Assembly: GCF_020193575.1 (NCBI RefSeq)
Contig: NZ_JADYVD010000001.1
Span: forward strand, 124,001-188,000
DNA length: 64,000 bases
Direction: 5' to 3'
Origin: Ensifer sp. IC4062
Lineage (GTDB): Bacteria; Pseudomonadota; Alphaproteobacteria; Rhizobiales; Rhizobiaceae
Part shown: positions 8,731 through 19,160 of the stretch, one piece after another
Layout of the letters: every line of letters starts with the position of its first letter
Position numbering within the stretch: the first letter of the stretch is position 1
Position numbers and translations under genes: made by a program
Notes under the pieces: model-generated
The model's input: only the letters and a program-made list of their open reading frames with translations
What the model was told of the DNA's origin: nothing
Database searches by the model: none

Positions 8731-8777
8731 TGCATGTCACCCCAAAAGTGCATGGCGGTTTTGGGAGAATGACATGC
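8731..8777. repeat. Short dispersed repeat, copy 1 (TGCATGTC...GACATGC)
   Basis: Ends TGCATGTC and GACATGC are inverted, enclosing CCCAAAAGTG and GCGGTTTTGGGA. A closely related copy is at 31411-31459. It lies right after the mbfA stop. Confidence 0.7.
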
Positions 8778-8793
8778 GCCGAAAAACGACATG

Positions 8794-8820
8794 AAAAAGG
8801 GCCGCAAGCCGGCCCTTTTT
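8794..8820. terminator. Rho-independent terminator between convergent genes
   Basis: AAAAAGGGCC and GGCCCTTTTT form a 10-bp stem with a 7-base loop. A and T runs on both sides serve mbfA (+) and the LapG-like gene (-). Confidence 0.85.
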
Positions 8821-8841
8821 GATAGCTCTTTTCTGGTTTGG

Positions 8842-9462
8842 TCAGTTGCCGACCGAGCCGACGAGGACCTCCCCGCCGTTATCGATGGTCACCCAGCGGC
8901 CGCTGTTATAGGAGGCCTGGCGCTTGAGATAGCGATAGGGCGTCTGGGTCCAGAGCCTCACCCTGTTCTCGAGATTGTCGAGGATGAAGTCGCCCTGCGC
9001 GGTGCGCACGGTCAGGACCGCATGGCCCTCGCCGTCGGGCTTGCGCACGACAGTCATTAGCAACTGGCTGGCAGAAAAGCCTCGTTTCATCAGCCGGCGG
9101 CGCTTTTCGAGCGCGAAGTCTTCACAATCACCAGTGGTAGTCGGGTAAGACCAGACCTCGTCCCTGCCGTGAAGCTGAAGGTCGGTTACGGGCGTGATCT
9201 CGCGATTGACCGCTGCATTGACCTGCCGGATGACGGCCCAGCCTCTGTCGGTGACACGCGGCGCGACGGTGGTCTTGGACCGCGCACGGCATTCACCGCG
9301 ATACCTCTGGCAAAACTCGTAATGCCCGATCGGCTGGGAGGTTACCGTGCCGGTCTGCATCCATGGAGAGGGCCCCGCCTGGGCCGGAATTGCCGTGTTT
9401 GCTGAAATGAAAACTGCGCAAAAAGCCGCAATGCTTGCCTTAAGCCCTGTCCAAGACGCCAT
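8842..9462 (-). CDS. Transglutaminase-like periplasmic cysteine peptidase (BTLCP, LapG-like)
   Basis: A 206-residue protein. An N-terminal signal peptide runs to about residue 29 (LKASIAAFCAVFISANTAIPAQA). The catalytic triad of the BTLCP family (PF06035) is visible as Cys113 in GDCEDFAL, His147 in GHAVLTV and Asp162 in FILDNL. LapG members cleave surface adhesins in the periplasm under c-di-GMP/LapD control, but no LapD or adhesin gene is in view, so the substrate is unknown. The ATG at 9462 follows GGGGATC; the upstream TTG at 9477 would run through that ribosome site. A perfect CtrA box stands 110 bases upstream. Confidence 0.85.
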   Translation of the reverse strand: MASWTGLKASIAAFCAVFISANTAIPAQAGPSPWMQTGTVTSQPIGHYEFCQRYRGECRARSKTTVAPRVTDRGWAVIRQVNAAVNREITPVTDLQLHGRDEVWSYPTTTGDCEDFALEKRRRLMKRGFSASQLLMTVVRKPDGEGHAVLTVRTAQGDFILDNLENRVRLWTQTPYRYLKRQASYNSGRWVTIDNGGEVLVGSVGN

Positions 9463-9571
9463 ACAGATCCCCTGCAACGCGGCGTGCCGGCTCTTCCTGT
9501 CCGGACCTTTCCGCGCAATCCTGAGTTGACGACAGCTTCTGTAGGATTTCCCCCGACTGCTGCTCTAATCG

Positions 9572-9586
9572 TTAACAAAGAGTTAA
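9572..9586. promoter_or_regulatory. CtrA box
   Basis: TTAACAAAGAGTTAA, an exact match to TTAA-N7-TTAA bound by the cell-cycle regulator CtrA. It lies 110-124 bases upstream of the LapG-like gene start, where a promoter would be. Confidence 0.65.
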
Positions 9587-9727
9587 TATTGTTAGATCGA
9601 TGGAGTCAATCTTCTGATTCGCGGATCGGCCCTTATGGTTAAAAACGCCCAGATTTGGCGGCAATAACGCTTGCGCCGCAACAGCGTTGCGCGACGCGCA
9701 GTGAAAAGATGCTTGATTGTGCGGTCG

Positions 9728-10537
9728 TCAGGCTTGCGTCAGCATGGCGCCGATCGCCTGTTTCAATTTGGCAATATCCTCGTCGCGCGACAGCCGATGG
9801 TCGCCGTCGCGAATGAGAGTCATCACGACATCGTCCGCCGGCATATGCTCCATCAGCTTTAGTGCATGGGCATAGGGCACATCGGGATCGCGCATGCCTT
9901 GGAGGATATGGACCGGGCAGCCCGTTTCGACGGGGCCCAAGAGCACGCGATTGGCGCGGCCGTCTTCGATCAGTGCCCGCGTAAAGATGTTGGGCTCTGG
10001 ACTGTATTGCGACGGCTCCTCGAAATAGCCGCGTTCCGCAAGCGAGGTTTTCTCGGCTTCGGTGAGATTTGGTTCGATCAGCTCCGCCGTGAAGTCCGGG
10101 GCGGGGGCGATCAATACAAGGCCGGCGACACGGCCAGTCTCGCCGCGCCGTTTGAGCTCCTGAAGGAGCCGCAAGGCGACCCAGCCACCCATCGAGGAAC
10201 CGATGAGGATCAGGCGCGCTGCCGGCGCGGCGTGGTCGATGACAGCAAGGCTTTCCTCGATCCAGCGCGAGATCGTGCCGTCCCGGAAATCGCCGCCGGA
10301 GGAGCCGTGGCCGGAATAGTCGAAACGGATGCAGTCGGTTCCGGCCGCGCGGGCATAGTGCTCGACTTCGACGGCTTTCGTGCCGGTCATGTCCGAGCGA
10401 TAGCCGCCGAGCCACACGAGCGCAGGGCGCTCAGAGCGCGGCTCCGCGCGGAAGATCCGCATGGCGATCGAGCGCGCGGAAGCACCGGTGCCCACCTCCA
10501 TCCGCGTGATTTCCGTTTCGGCTGATGCTGTTGACAT
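9728..10537 (-). CDS. Alpha/beta hydrolase
   Basis: A 269-residue single-domain hydrolase. The nucleophile elbow is GSSMGGW (Ser near 114). The oxyanion region is WLGGYRSDMTGTK, and the catalytic Asp and His are probably in GMRDPDVPY and DGDHRLSR near the C-terminus. The early GHGSSGGDF is typical of the ABHD10/serine aminopeptidase-like S33 group, which act as esterases or acyl-thioesterases. The substrate is not known. It diverges from infC. Confidence 0.85.
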   Translation of the reverse strand: MSTASAETEITRMEVGTGASARSIAMRIFRAEPRSERPALVWLGGYRSDMTGTKAVEVEHYARAAGTDCIRFDYSGHGSSGGDFRDGTISRWIEESLAVIDHAAPAARLILIGSSMGGWVALRLLQELKRRGETGRVAGLVLIAPAPDFTAELIEPNLTEAEKTSLAERGYFEEPSQYSPEPNIFTRALIEDGRANRVLLGPVETGCPVHILQGMRDPDVPYAHALKLMEHMPADDVVMTLIRDGDHRLSRDEDIAKLKQAIGAMLTQA

Positions 10538-10756
10538 CGGATATCCTCTTGAAAGACGGCGGTGGCGAAGATTTCCTTCTAAAACAGATTCGCCTATGCT
10601 TCGACAGAGGGTGATTTTCCTTGCGAGCCATGCTATTGACTCTGGCGCCGCAATTCACACATTGCCGTCGGTGACAGTTTCAAGCGCTTCGTTTGAGATC
10701 GCGCTGATCGTTCAAGCAGACCATAGATACGTAAATAGCTCGAGGAGAGTACGACC

Positions 10757-11293
10757 ATTCGCAGACCGTTCAAAGCGGACGCCCCGGTTAAAGAGGGGCC
10801 GCGCTCAAACAAGGAAATCCGGGTCCCCCGGGTTCAGCTTATCGATGCCGAAGGCCAGAATGTCGGCGTCGTTCCGATCGACCAGGCGCTCCGCATGGCG
10901 GACGAAGCCGGTCTTGATCTGGTAGAGATCGCACCGAATTCCGAACCGCCGGTGTGCAAGATTCTTGATCTGGGCAAGCTGAAATACGCGAACCAGAAGA
11001 AGGCCGCGGAAGCGCGCAAGAAACAAAAGATCGTCGAGATCAAAGAAATCAAGATGCGTCCGAACATCGACACCCATGACTATGAGGTGAAGATGAAGGC
11101 CATGAACCGCTTCTTCGAGGAGGGCGACAAGGTCAAGGTGACGCTGAAGTTCCGTGGCCGCGAAATGGCCCACCAGGAACTCGGCATGAAGCTGCTCTTG
11201 CAGGTGAAGGACGACACCCAGGCGATCGCCAAGGTGGAAGCCGAGCCGAAGCTCGAAGGCCGCCAGATGATGATGGTGCTGGCGCCGAAGTGA
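10757..11293 (+). CDS. infC: Translation initiation factor IF-3
   Basis: A 178-residue protein. IF-3 binds the 30S subunit, blocks premature 50S joining and checks the start codon and initiator tRNA. The N-domain begins IRRPFKAD...[13 protein letters not shown] and the C-domain holds [18 protein letters not shown]. The start is ATT at 10757, preceded by GAGGAGAG at 10742-10749. The first in-frame ATG (10895) would remove 46 conserved residues. Non-standard starts are known for infC and let IF-3 repress its own translation. A terminator separates it from rpmI. Confidence 0.95.
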   Translation: MRRPFKADAPVKEGPRSNKEIRVPRVQLIDAEGQNVGVVPIDQALRMADEAGLDLVEIAPNSEPPVCKILDLGKLKYANQKKAAEARKKQKIVEIKEIKMRPNIDTHDYEVKMKAMNRFFEEGDKVKVTLKFRGREMAHQELGMKLLLQVKDDTQAIAKVEAEPKLEGRQMMMVLAPK

Positions 11294-11324
11294 TCGGGCG
11301 CGCCCACGCATGATAAATAACGGG

Positions 11325-11349
11325 AAGCCGCCGCGTCAGGCGGCTTTTT
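11325..11349 (+). terminator. infC terminator
   Basis: AAGCCGCC, loop GCGTCA, GGCGGCTT, then a run of five T. It ends the infC transcript, so rpmI-rplT need their own promoter. Confidence 0.9.
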
Positions 11350-11433
11350 GTTTGATCGGCATCTCCCCGGGCGGGTGGCTGCCGAGCCAAGTGACACGGG
11401 CTTGGGGTGGTGTCCGGTTCCTTCCTTTGTCCG

Positions 11434-11462
11434 CTTGCGTTTTTCAGGATGCGCGGGTATAA
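11434..11462 (+). promoter_or_regulatory. rpmI-rplT promoter
   Basis: CTTGCG, 17 bases, GTATAA, close to the rhizobial sigma-70 pattern. It leaves a leader of about 100 bases before rpmI, long enough for L20-type autoregulation, though I cannot identify a defined leader fold. Confidence 0.6.
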
Positions 11463-11566
11463 GCCCCCGTCCGAACGGTCCGGCAGGGCATGCCGTGGCC
11501 GTTCTTAACGCTGGAAATGGGCCGCGTCTGCCTGTTTCGCACTATTAAGAACAATGGAGTAGCAAA

Positions 11567-11770
11567 ATGCCCAAGATGAAGACGAAATCGTCTGCCAAGA
11601 AGCGGTTCAAGATCACCGCCTCGGGCAAGGTGAAGGCGCAGGCTGCCGGCAAGCGCCACGGCATGATCAAGCGTACCAACAAGTTCATTCGCGACGCGCG
11701 CGGAACCATGGTTCTCGCCGAAGCTGATGGCAAGAAGGTCATCAAGAACTACCTGCCGAACGGTCTCTGA
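11567..11770 (+). CDS. rpmI: 50S ribosomal protein L35
   Basis: A 67-residue, highly basic protein starting [15 protein letters not shown], the universal L35 N-terminus, and ending with KNYLPNGL. The start has GGAGTAGCAAA in front. It is 36 bases upstream of rplT and shares its transcript. Confidence 0.98.
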   Translation: MPKMKTKSSAKKRFKITASGKVKAQAAGKRHGMIKRTNKFIRDARGTMVLAEADGKKVIKNYLPNGL

Positions 11771-11806
11771 GACGTCAGGCATATTGGATACTAAGGAGAT
11801 CATGAC

Positions 11807-12211
11807 ATGGCACGTGTAAAACGCGGTGTAACCGCCCACGCCAAGCACAAGAAGACGCTCAAGGCCGCCAAGGGTTTCTACGGCCGCCGCAAGAACACCA
11901 TTCGCGCCGCCAAGGCCGCAGTGGACCGTTCCAAGCAGTACGCCTATCGCGACCGTAAGGTTAACAAGCGCAACTTCCGCGCTCTCTGGATCCAGCGCAT
12001 CAACGCTGCCGTCCGCGAGCATGGCCTGACCTATGGCCGTTTCATCGACGGTCTCAATAAGGCCGGCATCGAAGTCGACCGCAAGGTCCTGTCCGACATG
12101 GCAATCCATGAGACGGCAGCATTCGGCGCCCTCGTCGAAGCCGCCAAGAAGGCGCTCGCCTACCTCAAGGAAGCCGGCACGGCAAACGAGTTTGAAAGCG
12201 CTGTCCGTTAA
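11807..12211 (+). CDS. rplT: 50S ribosomal protein L20
   Basis: A 134-residue basic protein. The long N-terminal helix ([19 protein letters not shown]) and the C-terminal globular domain ([20 protein letters not shown]) are typical. L20 is an early 23S rRNA assembly protein and, in enterobacteria, represses its own operon. It has an AAGGAGAT ribosome site. A terminator follows. Confidence 0.98.
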   Translation: MARVKRGVTAHAKHKKTLKAAKGFYGRRKNTIRAAKAAVDRSKQYAYRDRKVNKRNFRALWIQRINAAVREHGLTYGRFIDGLNKAGIEVDRKVLSDMAIHETAAFGALVEAAKKALAYLKEAGTANEFESAVR

Positions 12212-12250
12212 GCCAGCGTTTTCCCAAGACCGTTTCTGAAATTGTTGGGA

Positions 12251-12283
12251 AACCCGCGCTGGCAGGGCTGGCGCGGGTTTTTT
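12251..12283 (+). terminator. rpmI-rplT terminator
   Basis: AACCCGCGC and GCGCGGGTT pair across an 11-base loop, followed by a T-rich tail. Confidence 0.85.
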
Positions 12284-12404
12284 CTTTTCGGCTCGCCAGC
12301 CGTGATCGGAGCCACGGTCGACCTCTCCGGCCGACATTGCGCGATCACATTGCTGAAGAATTGAACCGATACACCGAACCATTCCCGCATCGAGGCAGGA
12401 CAGA

Positions 12405-13487
12405 ATGAGCGAACTGGAAACATTGGAACGAACATTGCTGGCGGAAATCGATGCCGCCGGCGACGAGGGAGCAATCGAGGCGGTGCGCGTCGGCGCACTC
12501 GGCAAGAAGGGCTCCATTTCCGAACTCTTGAAGACGCTCGGCACGATGACGCCGGAAGAGCGCCAGACGCGTGGCGCCAAGATCAATGCGCTGAAGAACA
12601 CGGTAACGGATGCGATCTCCGCCCGTAAGCTGGCGCTCAAGGATGCGGCAGTCGCCGAGCGACTGGCGCGCGAAACGGTGGACATCAGCCTGCCGGTCCG
12701 CTCCTCGCCGGCCGAGCGGGGGCGCATCCATCCGATCAGCCAGATCGTCGACGAGATCACCGCGATCTTCGGCGACATGGGCTTCTCGATCGCCGAAGGG
12801 CCGGATATCGAAACGGACTACTACAACTTCACGGCGCTCAACTTTCCCGAAGGCCATCCGGCCCGCGAGATGCACGACACCTTCTTCTTCCATCCGGACG
12901 AGAAGGGCGAACGCAAGGTGCTGCGCACGCACACCTCGCCGGTGCAAATTCGCACGATGGAAGCACAGAAGCCGCCGATCCGCATCATCATTCCCGGCAA
13001 GACCTACCGGCAGGACTCGGATGCCACCCACTCGCCGATGTTCCACCAGGTCGAGGGTCTGGTGATCGACAGGACGGCGAATGTCGCCAACATGCGCTGG
13101 GTGCTGGAAGAGTTCTGCAAGGCCTTCTTCGAGGTGGATCAGGTGACGATGCGTTTCCGCCCGTCCTTCTTCCCCTTCACCGAGCCGTCCTTCGAGGTCG
13201 ACATCCAGTGCGACCGTTCCGGCCCGATCGTCAAGTTCGGCGAAGGCACGGATTGGATGGAAATCCTCGGCTGCGGCATGGTCCATCCGAACGTGCTGCG
13301 CGCTGGCGGTCTCGATCCGGACGAGTATCAGGGCTTCGCCTGGGGCATGGGCCTCGACCGTATCGCCATGCTGAAATACGGCATGCCGGACCTGCGCGAC
13401 TTCTTCAACGCCGATGTGCGCTGGATGACGCACTACGGCTTCCGTCCGCTCGACATGCCGACGCTCTTCGGCGGCCTTTCGGCGTAA
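12405..13487 (+). CDS. pheS: Phenylalanine--tRNA ligase alpha subunit
   Basis: A 360-residue class II synthetase subunit holding the catalytic core of the alpha2-beta2 enzyme. The N-terminal coiled coil is followed by motif 1 ([22 protein letters not shown]), motif 2 ([18 protein letters not shown] region) and motif 3 ([17 protein letters not shown]). The tandem order with pheT, 35 bases downstream, is standard. The 120-base leader shows no clear attenuator or T-box. Confidence 0.98.
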   Translation: MSELETLERTLLAEIDAAGDEGAIEAVRVGALGKKGSISELLKTLGTMTPEERQTRGAKINALKNTVTDAISARKLALKDAAVAERLARETVDISLPVRSSPAERGRIHPISQIVDEITAIFGDMGFSIAEGPDIETDYYNFTALNFPEGHPAREMHDTFFFHPDEKGERKVLRTHTSPVQIRTMEAQKPPIRIIIPGKTYRQDSDATHSPMFHQVEGLVIDRTANVANMRWVLEEFCKAFFEVDQVTMRFRPSFFPFTEPSFEVDIQCDRSGPIVKFGEGTDWMEILGCGMVHPNVLRAGGLDPDEYQGFAWGMGLDRIAMLKYGMPDLRDFFNADVRWMTHYGFRPLDMPTLFGGLSA

Positions 13488-13522
13488 CCCGGCGTGAGAA
13501 TTTTTAGGATACAGGTGACAAC

Positions 13523-15949
13523 ATGAAGTTCACGCTTTCCTGGCTGAAGGACCATCTGGAAACCGACGCCACGCTCGAGGAAATCTGCGCCCGTCTGACG
13601 ATGATCGGGCTGGAAGTCGAAGAGGTAGACGACAAGGCGGCCTTCAAGCCCTTCGTCATCGCCAAGGTGGTCTCCGCCGAGCAGCACCCGAATGCCGACA
13701 AGTTGAAGGTGCTGATGGTTGACACCGGCAACGGCCAGCCGGTGCAGGTTGTCTGCGGCGCGCCGAACGCACGCAAGGGACTTATCGGCGCCTTTGCGGC
13801 CCCCGGCACCTATGTTCCGGGCATCGATGTCACGCTTTCGGTCGGCAATATCCGCGGCGTCGACAGCCGCGGCATGATGTGCTCGGAAAAGGAGCTGGAG
13901 GTTTCCGACGACCACACCGGCATCATCGATCTACCGGAGGATGCTCCAATCGGCACGAGCTATGCGGCTTACGCCGGGCTCGACGATCCGATCATCGAGA
14001 TCAACCTGACGCCGAACCGGCCGGACTGCACGAGCGTTCACGGCATCGCCCGCGACCTCGCCGCCTCTGGCCTAGGCACTTTGAAGACGCGACCGGTACC
14101 GTCCTTCGCGGTCGAAGGTGAAACGCCGGTCAAGGTGAGACTCGATCTCGGCGAAGACAAGCACCTCTGCCCCGGCTTCGCACTTCGCCTTGTGCGCGGC
14201 GTCAAGAATGGCCCGAGCCCGGCCTGGATGCGCCAGCGGTTGAACGCGATCGGTCTGAGGCCGATCAACGCGCTGGTCGATATCACCAACTACCTGACCT
14301 TCGATCAGGGCCGGCCGCTGCACGTCTTCGATGCCGCCAAGGTCACCGGCAACCTCACGGTTCGCCGGGCGAAGGAGGGCGAGAAGGTGCTGGCGCTCGA
14401 TACGCGCGAATACACGCTGTCGCCGGCCAATGTGGTGATCTCCGATGAGGATGGGATCGAGTCGATCGGCGGCATCATGGGCGGCGAGCACTCCGGCTGC
14501 GACGAGAACACGACTGACGTCTTGATCGAATCGGCGCTCTGGGATCCGATGAACATCGCCAAGACCGGCCGCACGCTCGGCATCATCACCGATGCGCGTT
14601 ATCGCTTCGAGCGCGGCGTCGATCCGGAATACATGGCGCCGGGCCTAGAGCGGGCCACGGAGCTGGTGCTGGAACTTTGCGGTGGAACGGCCGCCAAGCT
14701 GGATGTGGTCGGCTATGAGGGGCATACGCCCAAGGTGGTCGACTTCCCGGTGTCTGAGGTGAAGCGCCTGACCGGCCTCGAGGTCTCGACCGAGGAAAGC
14801 GTCTCGATCCTGACCAAGCTCGGCTTCGGCGTGGAGGGCTCCGGCGAGCGCTTCCGCGTTACCGTGCCCTCCTGGCGCCCGGACGTGGACGGCAAGGCGG
14901 ATCTCGTCGAGGAAGTCATGCGCATTCACGGCGTCGACAACATCGTTGCGGCGCCGCTCGAAAGCCACAATGTCGTCAACGGCAAGATCCTGACGACGCT
15001 GCAGATCCGCACGCGCCAGGCCAAACGCGCGCTCGCAAGCCGCGGTATGCTCGAAGCCGTCACCTGGTCCTTCATCTCGGAAGAGCAGGCGAAGCTCTTC
15101 GGCGGCGGCCAACCGGCGCTGAAACTCGCCAACCCGATCGCCGCCGACATGTCGGACATGCGGCCGTCGCTGTTGCCGGGCCTGCTGACGGCTGCGCAGC
15201 GTAATGCCGACAAGGGCTATGGCGATGTCGCGATCTTCGAGGTCTCCGGCACCTATGAAGGGGATACGCCGGAAGGCCAACGCCGCGTTGCAAGCGGTGT
15301 CCGCCGCGGTACGGCGTCGCTGAACGGCGCCGGCCGGCTCTGGTCGAATGCGGCAAGGGGCGGCGGCAAGGCGGTCGATGTTTTTGACGCCAAGGCCGAT
15401 GCCATCGCGGTACTTGAAGCCTCCGGCGTGCCCATGGGCAATATCCAGTTCGAGGCCGGTGGCCCGGCCTGGTATCACCCCGGCCGCTCCGGCACGATCA
15501 AGCTCGGTCCGAAGATCGTGCTCGGCAGCTTCGGCGAGTTCCATCCGAAGACGCTCGATGCCCTCGACGTCTCGGGCGCGCTTTGCGGTTTCGAGATCTA
15601 TATCGACGCTATGCCCGAGCCGAAGAAGAAGGCAACGCGCACCAAGCCGGCGTTGGAACTTTCGCCGTTCCAGGCGGTCAAGCGCGATTTCGCCTTCGTC
15701 GTCGACAAGACGGTCGAGGCGGCTGCGATCCTTCGGGCCGCATCCGGTGCGGACCGCAAGCTGGTGACCGGTGTCAACGTCTTCGACGTGTTCGAGGGAG
15801 CCTCCCTTGGCGAGGGGAAGAAGTCCGTCGCGATCGAGGTGACGATCCAGCCGGTGGAACGTACGTTGACCGACGAGGATTTCGAGGCGCTGACCTCGCG
15901 CATTGTCGCGAACGTTGCCAAGAGCACCGGCGGCGTGCTCAGGGCTTGA
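13523..15949 (+). CDS. pheT: Phenylalanine--tRNA ligase beta subunit
   Basis: An 808-residue beta subunit of normal length. In order it has an N-terminal tRNA-binding/EMAP-like domain ([17 protein letters not shown]), the B3/B4 editing domain, a B5 domain, a catalytic-like core, and the C-terminal anticodon-binding ferredoxin-fold domain (FPAVKRD-like [32 protein letters not shown]). It hydrolyses mischarged Tyr-tRNAPhe and binds tRNA. Confidence 0.98.
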   Translation: MKFTLSWLKDHLETDATLEEICARLTMIGLEVEEVDDKAAFKPFVIAKVVSAEQHPNADKLKVLMVDTGNGQPVQVVCGAPNARKGLIGAFAAPGTYVPGIDVTLSVGNIRGVDSRGMMCSEKELEVSDDHTGIIDLPEDAPIGTSYAAYAGLDDPIIEINLTPNRPDCTSVHGIARDLAASGLGTLKTRPVPSFAVEGETPVKVRLDLGEDKHLCPGFALRLVRGVKNGPSPAWMRQRLNAIGLRPINALVDITNYLTFDQGRPLHVFDAAKVTGNLTVRRAKEGEKVLALDTREYTLSPANVVISDEDGIESIGGIMGGEHSGCDENTTDVLIESALWDPMNIAKTGRTLGIITDARYRFERGVDPEYMAPGLERATELVLELCGGTAAKLDVVGYEGHTPKVVDFPVSEVKRLTGLEVSTEESVSILTKLGFGVEGSGERFRVTVPSWRPDVDGKADLVEEVMRIHGVDNIVAAPLESHNVVNGKILTTLQIRTRQAKRALASRGMLEAVTWSFISEEQAKLFGGGQPALKLANPIAADMSDMRPSLLPGLLTAAQRNADKGYGDVAIFEVSGTYEGDTPEGQRRVASGVRRGTASLNGAGRLWSNAARGGGKAVDVFDAKADAIAVLEASGVPMGNIQFEAGGPAWYHPGRSGTIKLGPKIVLGSFGEFHPKTLDALDVSGALCGFEIYIDAMPEPKKKATRTKPALELSPFQAVKRDFAFVVDKTVEAAAILRAASGADRKLVTGVNVFDVFEGASLGEGKKSVAIEVTIQPVERTLTDEDFEALTSRIVANVAKSTGGVLRA

Positions 15950-16006
15950 TGCGAAGAGTGCTGGCGCGTTGGCGATTGACGAGACTGCATGGTCTTGCCT
16001 GTCATC

Positions 16007-16070
16007 GCCCCTCATCCGGCCTGTCGGCCACCTTCTCCCCGTTTTGACGGGGAGAAGGTGACTCGCGGCG
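16007..16070. repeat. RIME-like palindrome
   Basis: CACCTTCTCCCCGT and ACGGGGAGAAGGTG form a perfect 14-bp stem with loop TTTG (16029-16060), preceded by the RIME-type CCCTCATCCGGCCTG. It lies just after pheT. Confidence 0.85.
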
Positions 16071-16115
16071 CCGGCGCAGCAACTCGATGCCGATTTAAGG
16101 GATCACGCAGTAGCG

Positions 16116-16512
16116 CTACAGGAACTGCAGCAGCTCAATGCGGTTGCCGAATGGGTCGCTGACATATCGGCGGACGAATCCCGCAAGCGGCTCGTCCTCC
16201 GTTGCTTCAATCCGGCCCCGTCGAGCCGCGCTATCAGTGCGAAAAGATCGTCGACGATAAAGGCGGGTGCGCCTTGCAAGCGGGTGAGAAGTCCTTCTCG
16301 ACACCGAGGTGGACTTTGAGTCCGGGACGCTCGAACCAGCAGCCGCCGCGTGCGGAAAGGTTGGATGGTTTAGGCACCTCCGGAATGCCGAGAAGGCCGG
16401 CATAGAAACGCCGCGCCTCGGCTTCGCCACCCTCCGGCATCGCGAGCTGCACATGATCAATCCCGATCACTGTTCCAGCGGCTGGCATTGGCTCGTCTGC
16501 ACCAGCACTCAT
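16116..16512 (-). pseudogene. VOC (glyoxalase/bleomycin-resistance) family gene with two frameshifts
   Basis: The N-terminal part (MSAGADEPMPAAGTVIGIDH, then HVQLAMPEGGEAEARRFYAG) is in one frame. The middle (PAFIVDDLFALIARLDGAG) is in a second, and the end (ATEDEPLAGFVRRYVSDPFGN, then RIELLQFL) in a third. Together they give a complete VOC domain of about 130 residues. The breaks fall near 16265 and 16215, and each looks like one missing base. The start ATG (16512) overlaps the stop of the upstream NTF2-like gene by 4 bp. It is either a recent pseudogene or the result of two sequencing errors. Confidence 0.8.
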
Positions 16513-16868
16513 GAATGGACGTGCCACACCTTGTTGACGATCAGCCACCGTCCGTCGACTTTCAGCAGCGACAGGTAATCCGTATAGCGTGAGCCGGCGA
16601 ATTCATCGACGACCTTCACGCTCGCCGCGTCGCCGGTGATGTGGATCACCTCCACATCCATGAGAGGCTGCTTTTCCGGTGGCGCCGAGCCTTCCTTCAG
16701 GATCGCTGCTATGAAGGCGTCGCGGGTCAGCCACTCGATGGCCCCCTCATAATTGCCGACGATCGAGGCGTTCGGGTGGAAGGCCTTGCGCAGCGCTGCC
16801 TCGTTGGCGAAGGCCATGCCGTCGACGTAGAGATGGACCACTGCGCTGATCGCCTGCTCTTCGGACAT
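16509..16868 (-). CDS. Nuclear transport factor 2 / SnoaL-like protein
   Basis: A 119-residue NTF2-fold protein of the putative lumazine-binding type. It begins with a helix (SEEQAISAVVHLYVDGMAFAN) and ends with the usual sheet strands (SRYTDYLSLLKVDGRWLIVN, then KVWH). This fold serves as a small ligand pocket or isomerase; the ligand is unknown. It is translationally coupled to the downstream VOC gene (ATGA overlap), so the two probably acted together. Confidence 0.85.
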   Translation of the reverse strand: MSEEQAISAVVHLYVDGMAFANEAALRKAFHPNASIVGNYEGAIEWLTRDAFIAAILKEGSAPPEKQPLMDVEVIHITGDAASVKVVDEFAGSRYTDYLSLLKVDGRWLIVNKVWHVHS

Positions 16869-16970
16869 TCCTCATTCCTCCTCTTTGGGCTGATTGCACT
16901 ATAGGTAGGGCATCGCAGGTGAAATGCGATGCCCTCCTGACTGCCGGAATGTTCGGGAGAAGAATGCGTG

Positions 16971-17966
<996 letters not shown>

Positions 17967-18144
17967 GGGAGGTCCTTTCAGGCTTAAACGCCGATTTCCA
18001 GGGCGTGAGAGGCGGCGAGGCTGGCGTCGAAGGATGGTCGTCGTGGATGCGCAGCGGCTTTCGACGACGAAGGTAAAGATAGGACGACCATTCGTAGTAG
18101 AAAATCTCTGTCAATTCTCACGGGTTGTTCTATTATTTCGATCA

Positions 18145-19035
18145 ATGAATCGCACGCAGCTTTCCCAACTCGCCGTCCTCTCTGCCGTCGCTGCGCATGG
18201 CAGCTTCCGCGGCGCGGCAAAGGAGCTCGGCGTCGCCCCGTCCGCCGTCAGCCATGCTGTCGGCAGTCTCGAGGCGAGCCTCGGCGTCCGATTGCTCTCC
18301 CGCACCACGCGCAGCGTCGCACCGACGGAAGAAGGGCGGCGGCTCCTGGAACGGCTGCGTCCGGCACTCGACGAGATCGCCCATGCGCTGGAGGCCGCGG
18401 CCGAGGCACGAGAGCGCCCCGCAGGAAATCTGCGCATTACCGCGCCGCGTTTTGCAGCCGATCTCATCCTTGCGCCTCGTCTCGGCGCCTTTCTCGATCG
18501 CTATCCCGATATTGTTCTGGAGATCGCCAACGAAGACGGCTTCACCGACATTGTCGAGCAGGGTTACGACGCCGGCATCAGGCTCGGCGAAAGCCTGGAA
18601 GCCGACATGATCGCGGTGAAAGTCGGTCCGGACCTAACAAGCGCTGTTGTCGCCGCGCCTTCCTATTTCAAACGCCACGGGAGACCCGCCCATCCGCGCG
18701 ATCTCGCCGAGCATCGCTGCATTCGCCGGCGCTTTTCAAACGGCACGCTCTATCGCTGGGAATTCGAGAAGGAGGGGGAGGAGATAACCGTCTCGGTGGC
18801 CGGGCCCTTGATACTCGGCGAGGACCGGCCGATCATCAAAGCGACGCTCGGCGGGGCCGGCCTCGCCTACCTCTTCGAAACGCGCGTGACCGAATACATC
18901 GCTGCCGGCAGACTGGAGCGTGTGCTCGAAGATTGGTGCGCCCCCTATGCCGGCCCCTATCTTTATTATCCCAGCCGTCGCCAGATGCGCCCGGCACTCA
19001 GGGTCTTCATCGATTTCTTCCGGCACGTGGAGTGA
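18145..19035 (+). CDS. LysR-family transcriptional regulator
   Basis: A 296-residue regulator. The winged helix-turn-helix is at about residues 4-63 (LSQLAVLSAVAAHGSFRGAA, then KELGVAPSAVSHAVGSLEAS) and a substrate-binding domain follows (from about 90). The ATG at 18145 gives the family N-terminus; upstream in-frame sequence lies in the promoter region. It is divergent from the aldo/keto reductase at 16971-17966, its likely target. The CrgA-like short C-domain with RFAADLILAPRL is typical of regulators next to oxidoreductases. Confidence 0.9.
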   Translation: MNRTQLSQLAVLSAVAAHGSFRGAAKELGVAPSAVSHAVGSLEASLGVRLLSRTTRSVAPTEEGRRLLERLRPALDEIAHALEAAAEARERPAGNLRITAPRFAADLILAPRLGAFLDRYPDIVLEIANEDGFTDIVEQGYDAGIRLGESLEADMIAVKVGPDLTSAVVAAPSYFKRHGRPAHPRDLAEHRCIRRRFSNGTLYRWEFEKEGEEITVSVAGPLILGEDRPIIKATLGGAGLAYLFETRVTEYIAAGRLERVLEDWCAPYAGPYLYYPSRRQMRPALRVFIDFFRHVE

Positions 19036-19048
19036 CGGCGGCCGGCGT

Positions 19049-19139
19049 CTACAGTGCCGCGCGTCTTATCAGACGCGGAAAGGACGCTGTAGCACTTTGA
19101 TTGCTGCATGTTTTTATACGATTTAAGGAAACATGCAGT
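19049..19139 (+). repeat. Structured ~100-bp dispersed repeat, copy 1
   Basis: It begins CTACAGTGCCGCGCGTCTTA, has inner pairing GCGTCT/AGACGC and outer pairing CTACAG/CTGTAG, then the conserved GTAGCACTTTGATTGCTGCA. It ends GATTTAAGGAAACATGCAGT, which pairs back with CTGCATGTTT. Other copies are at 20652-20749 (inverted), 51550-51653 and 56836-56937. Confidence 0.8.
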
Positions 19140-19160
19140 TGCGCCGGCCGCCGTCAACGA

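Noticed and set aside
14645-16015. A 456-codon minus-strand frame opposite pheT
   Set aside because: pheT is certain. The frame is His- and Arg-rich, as such shadows are.
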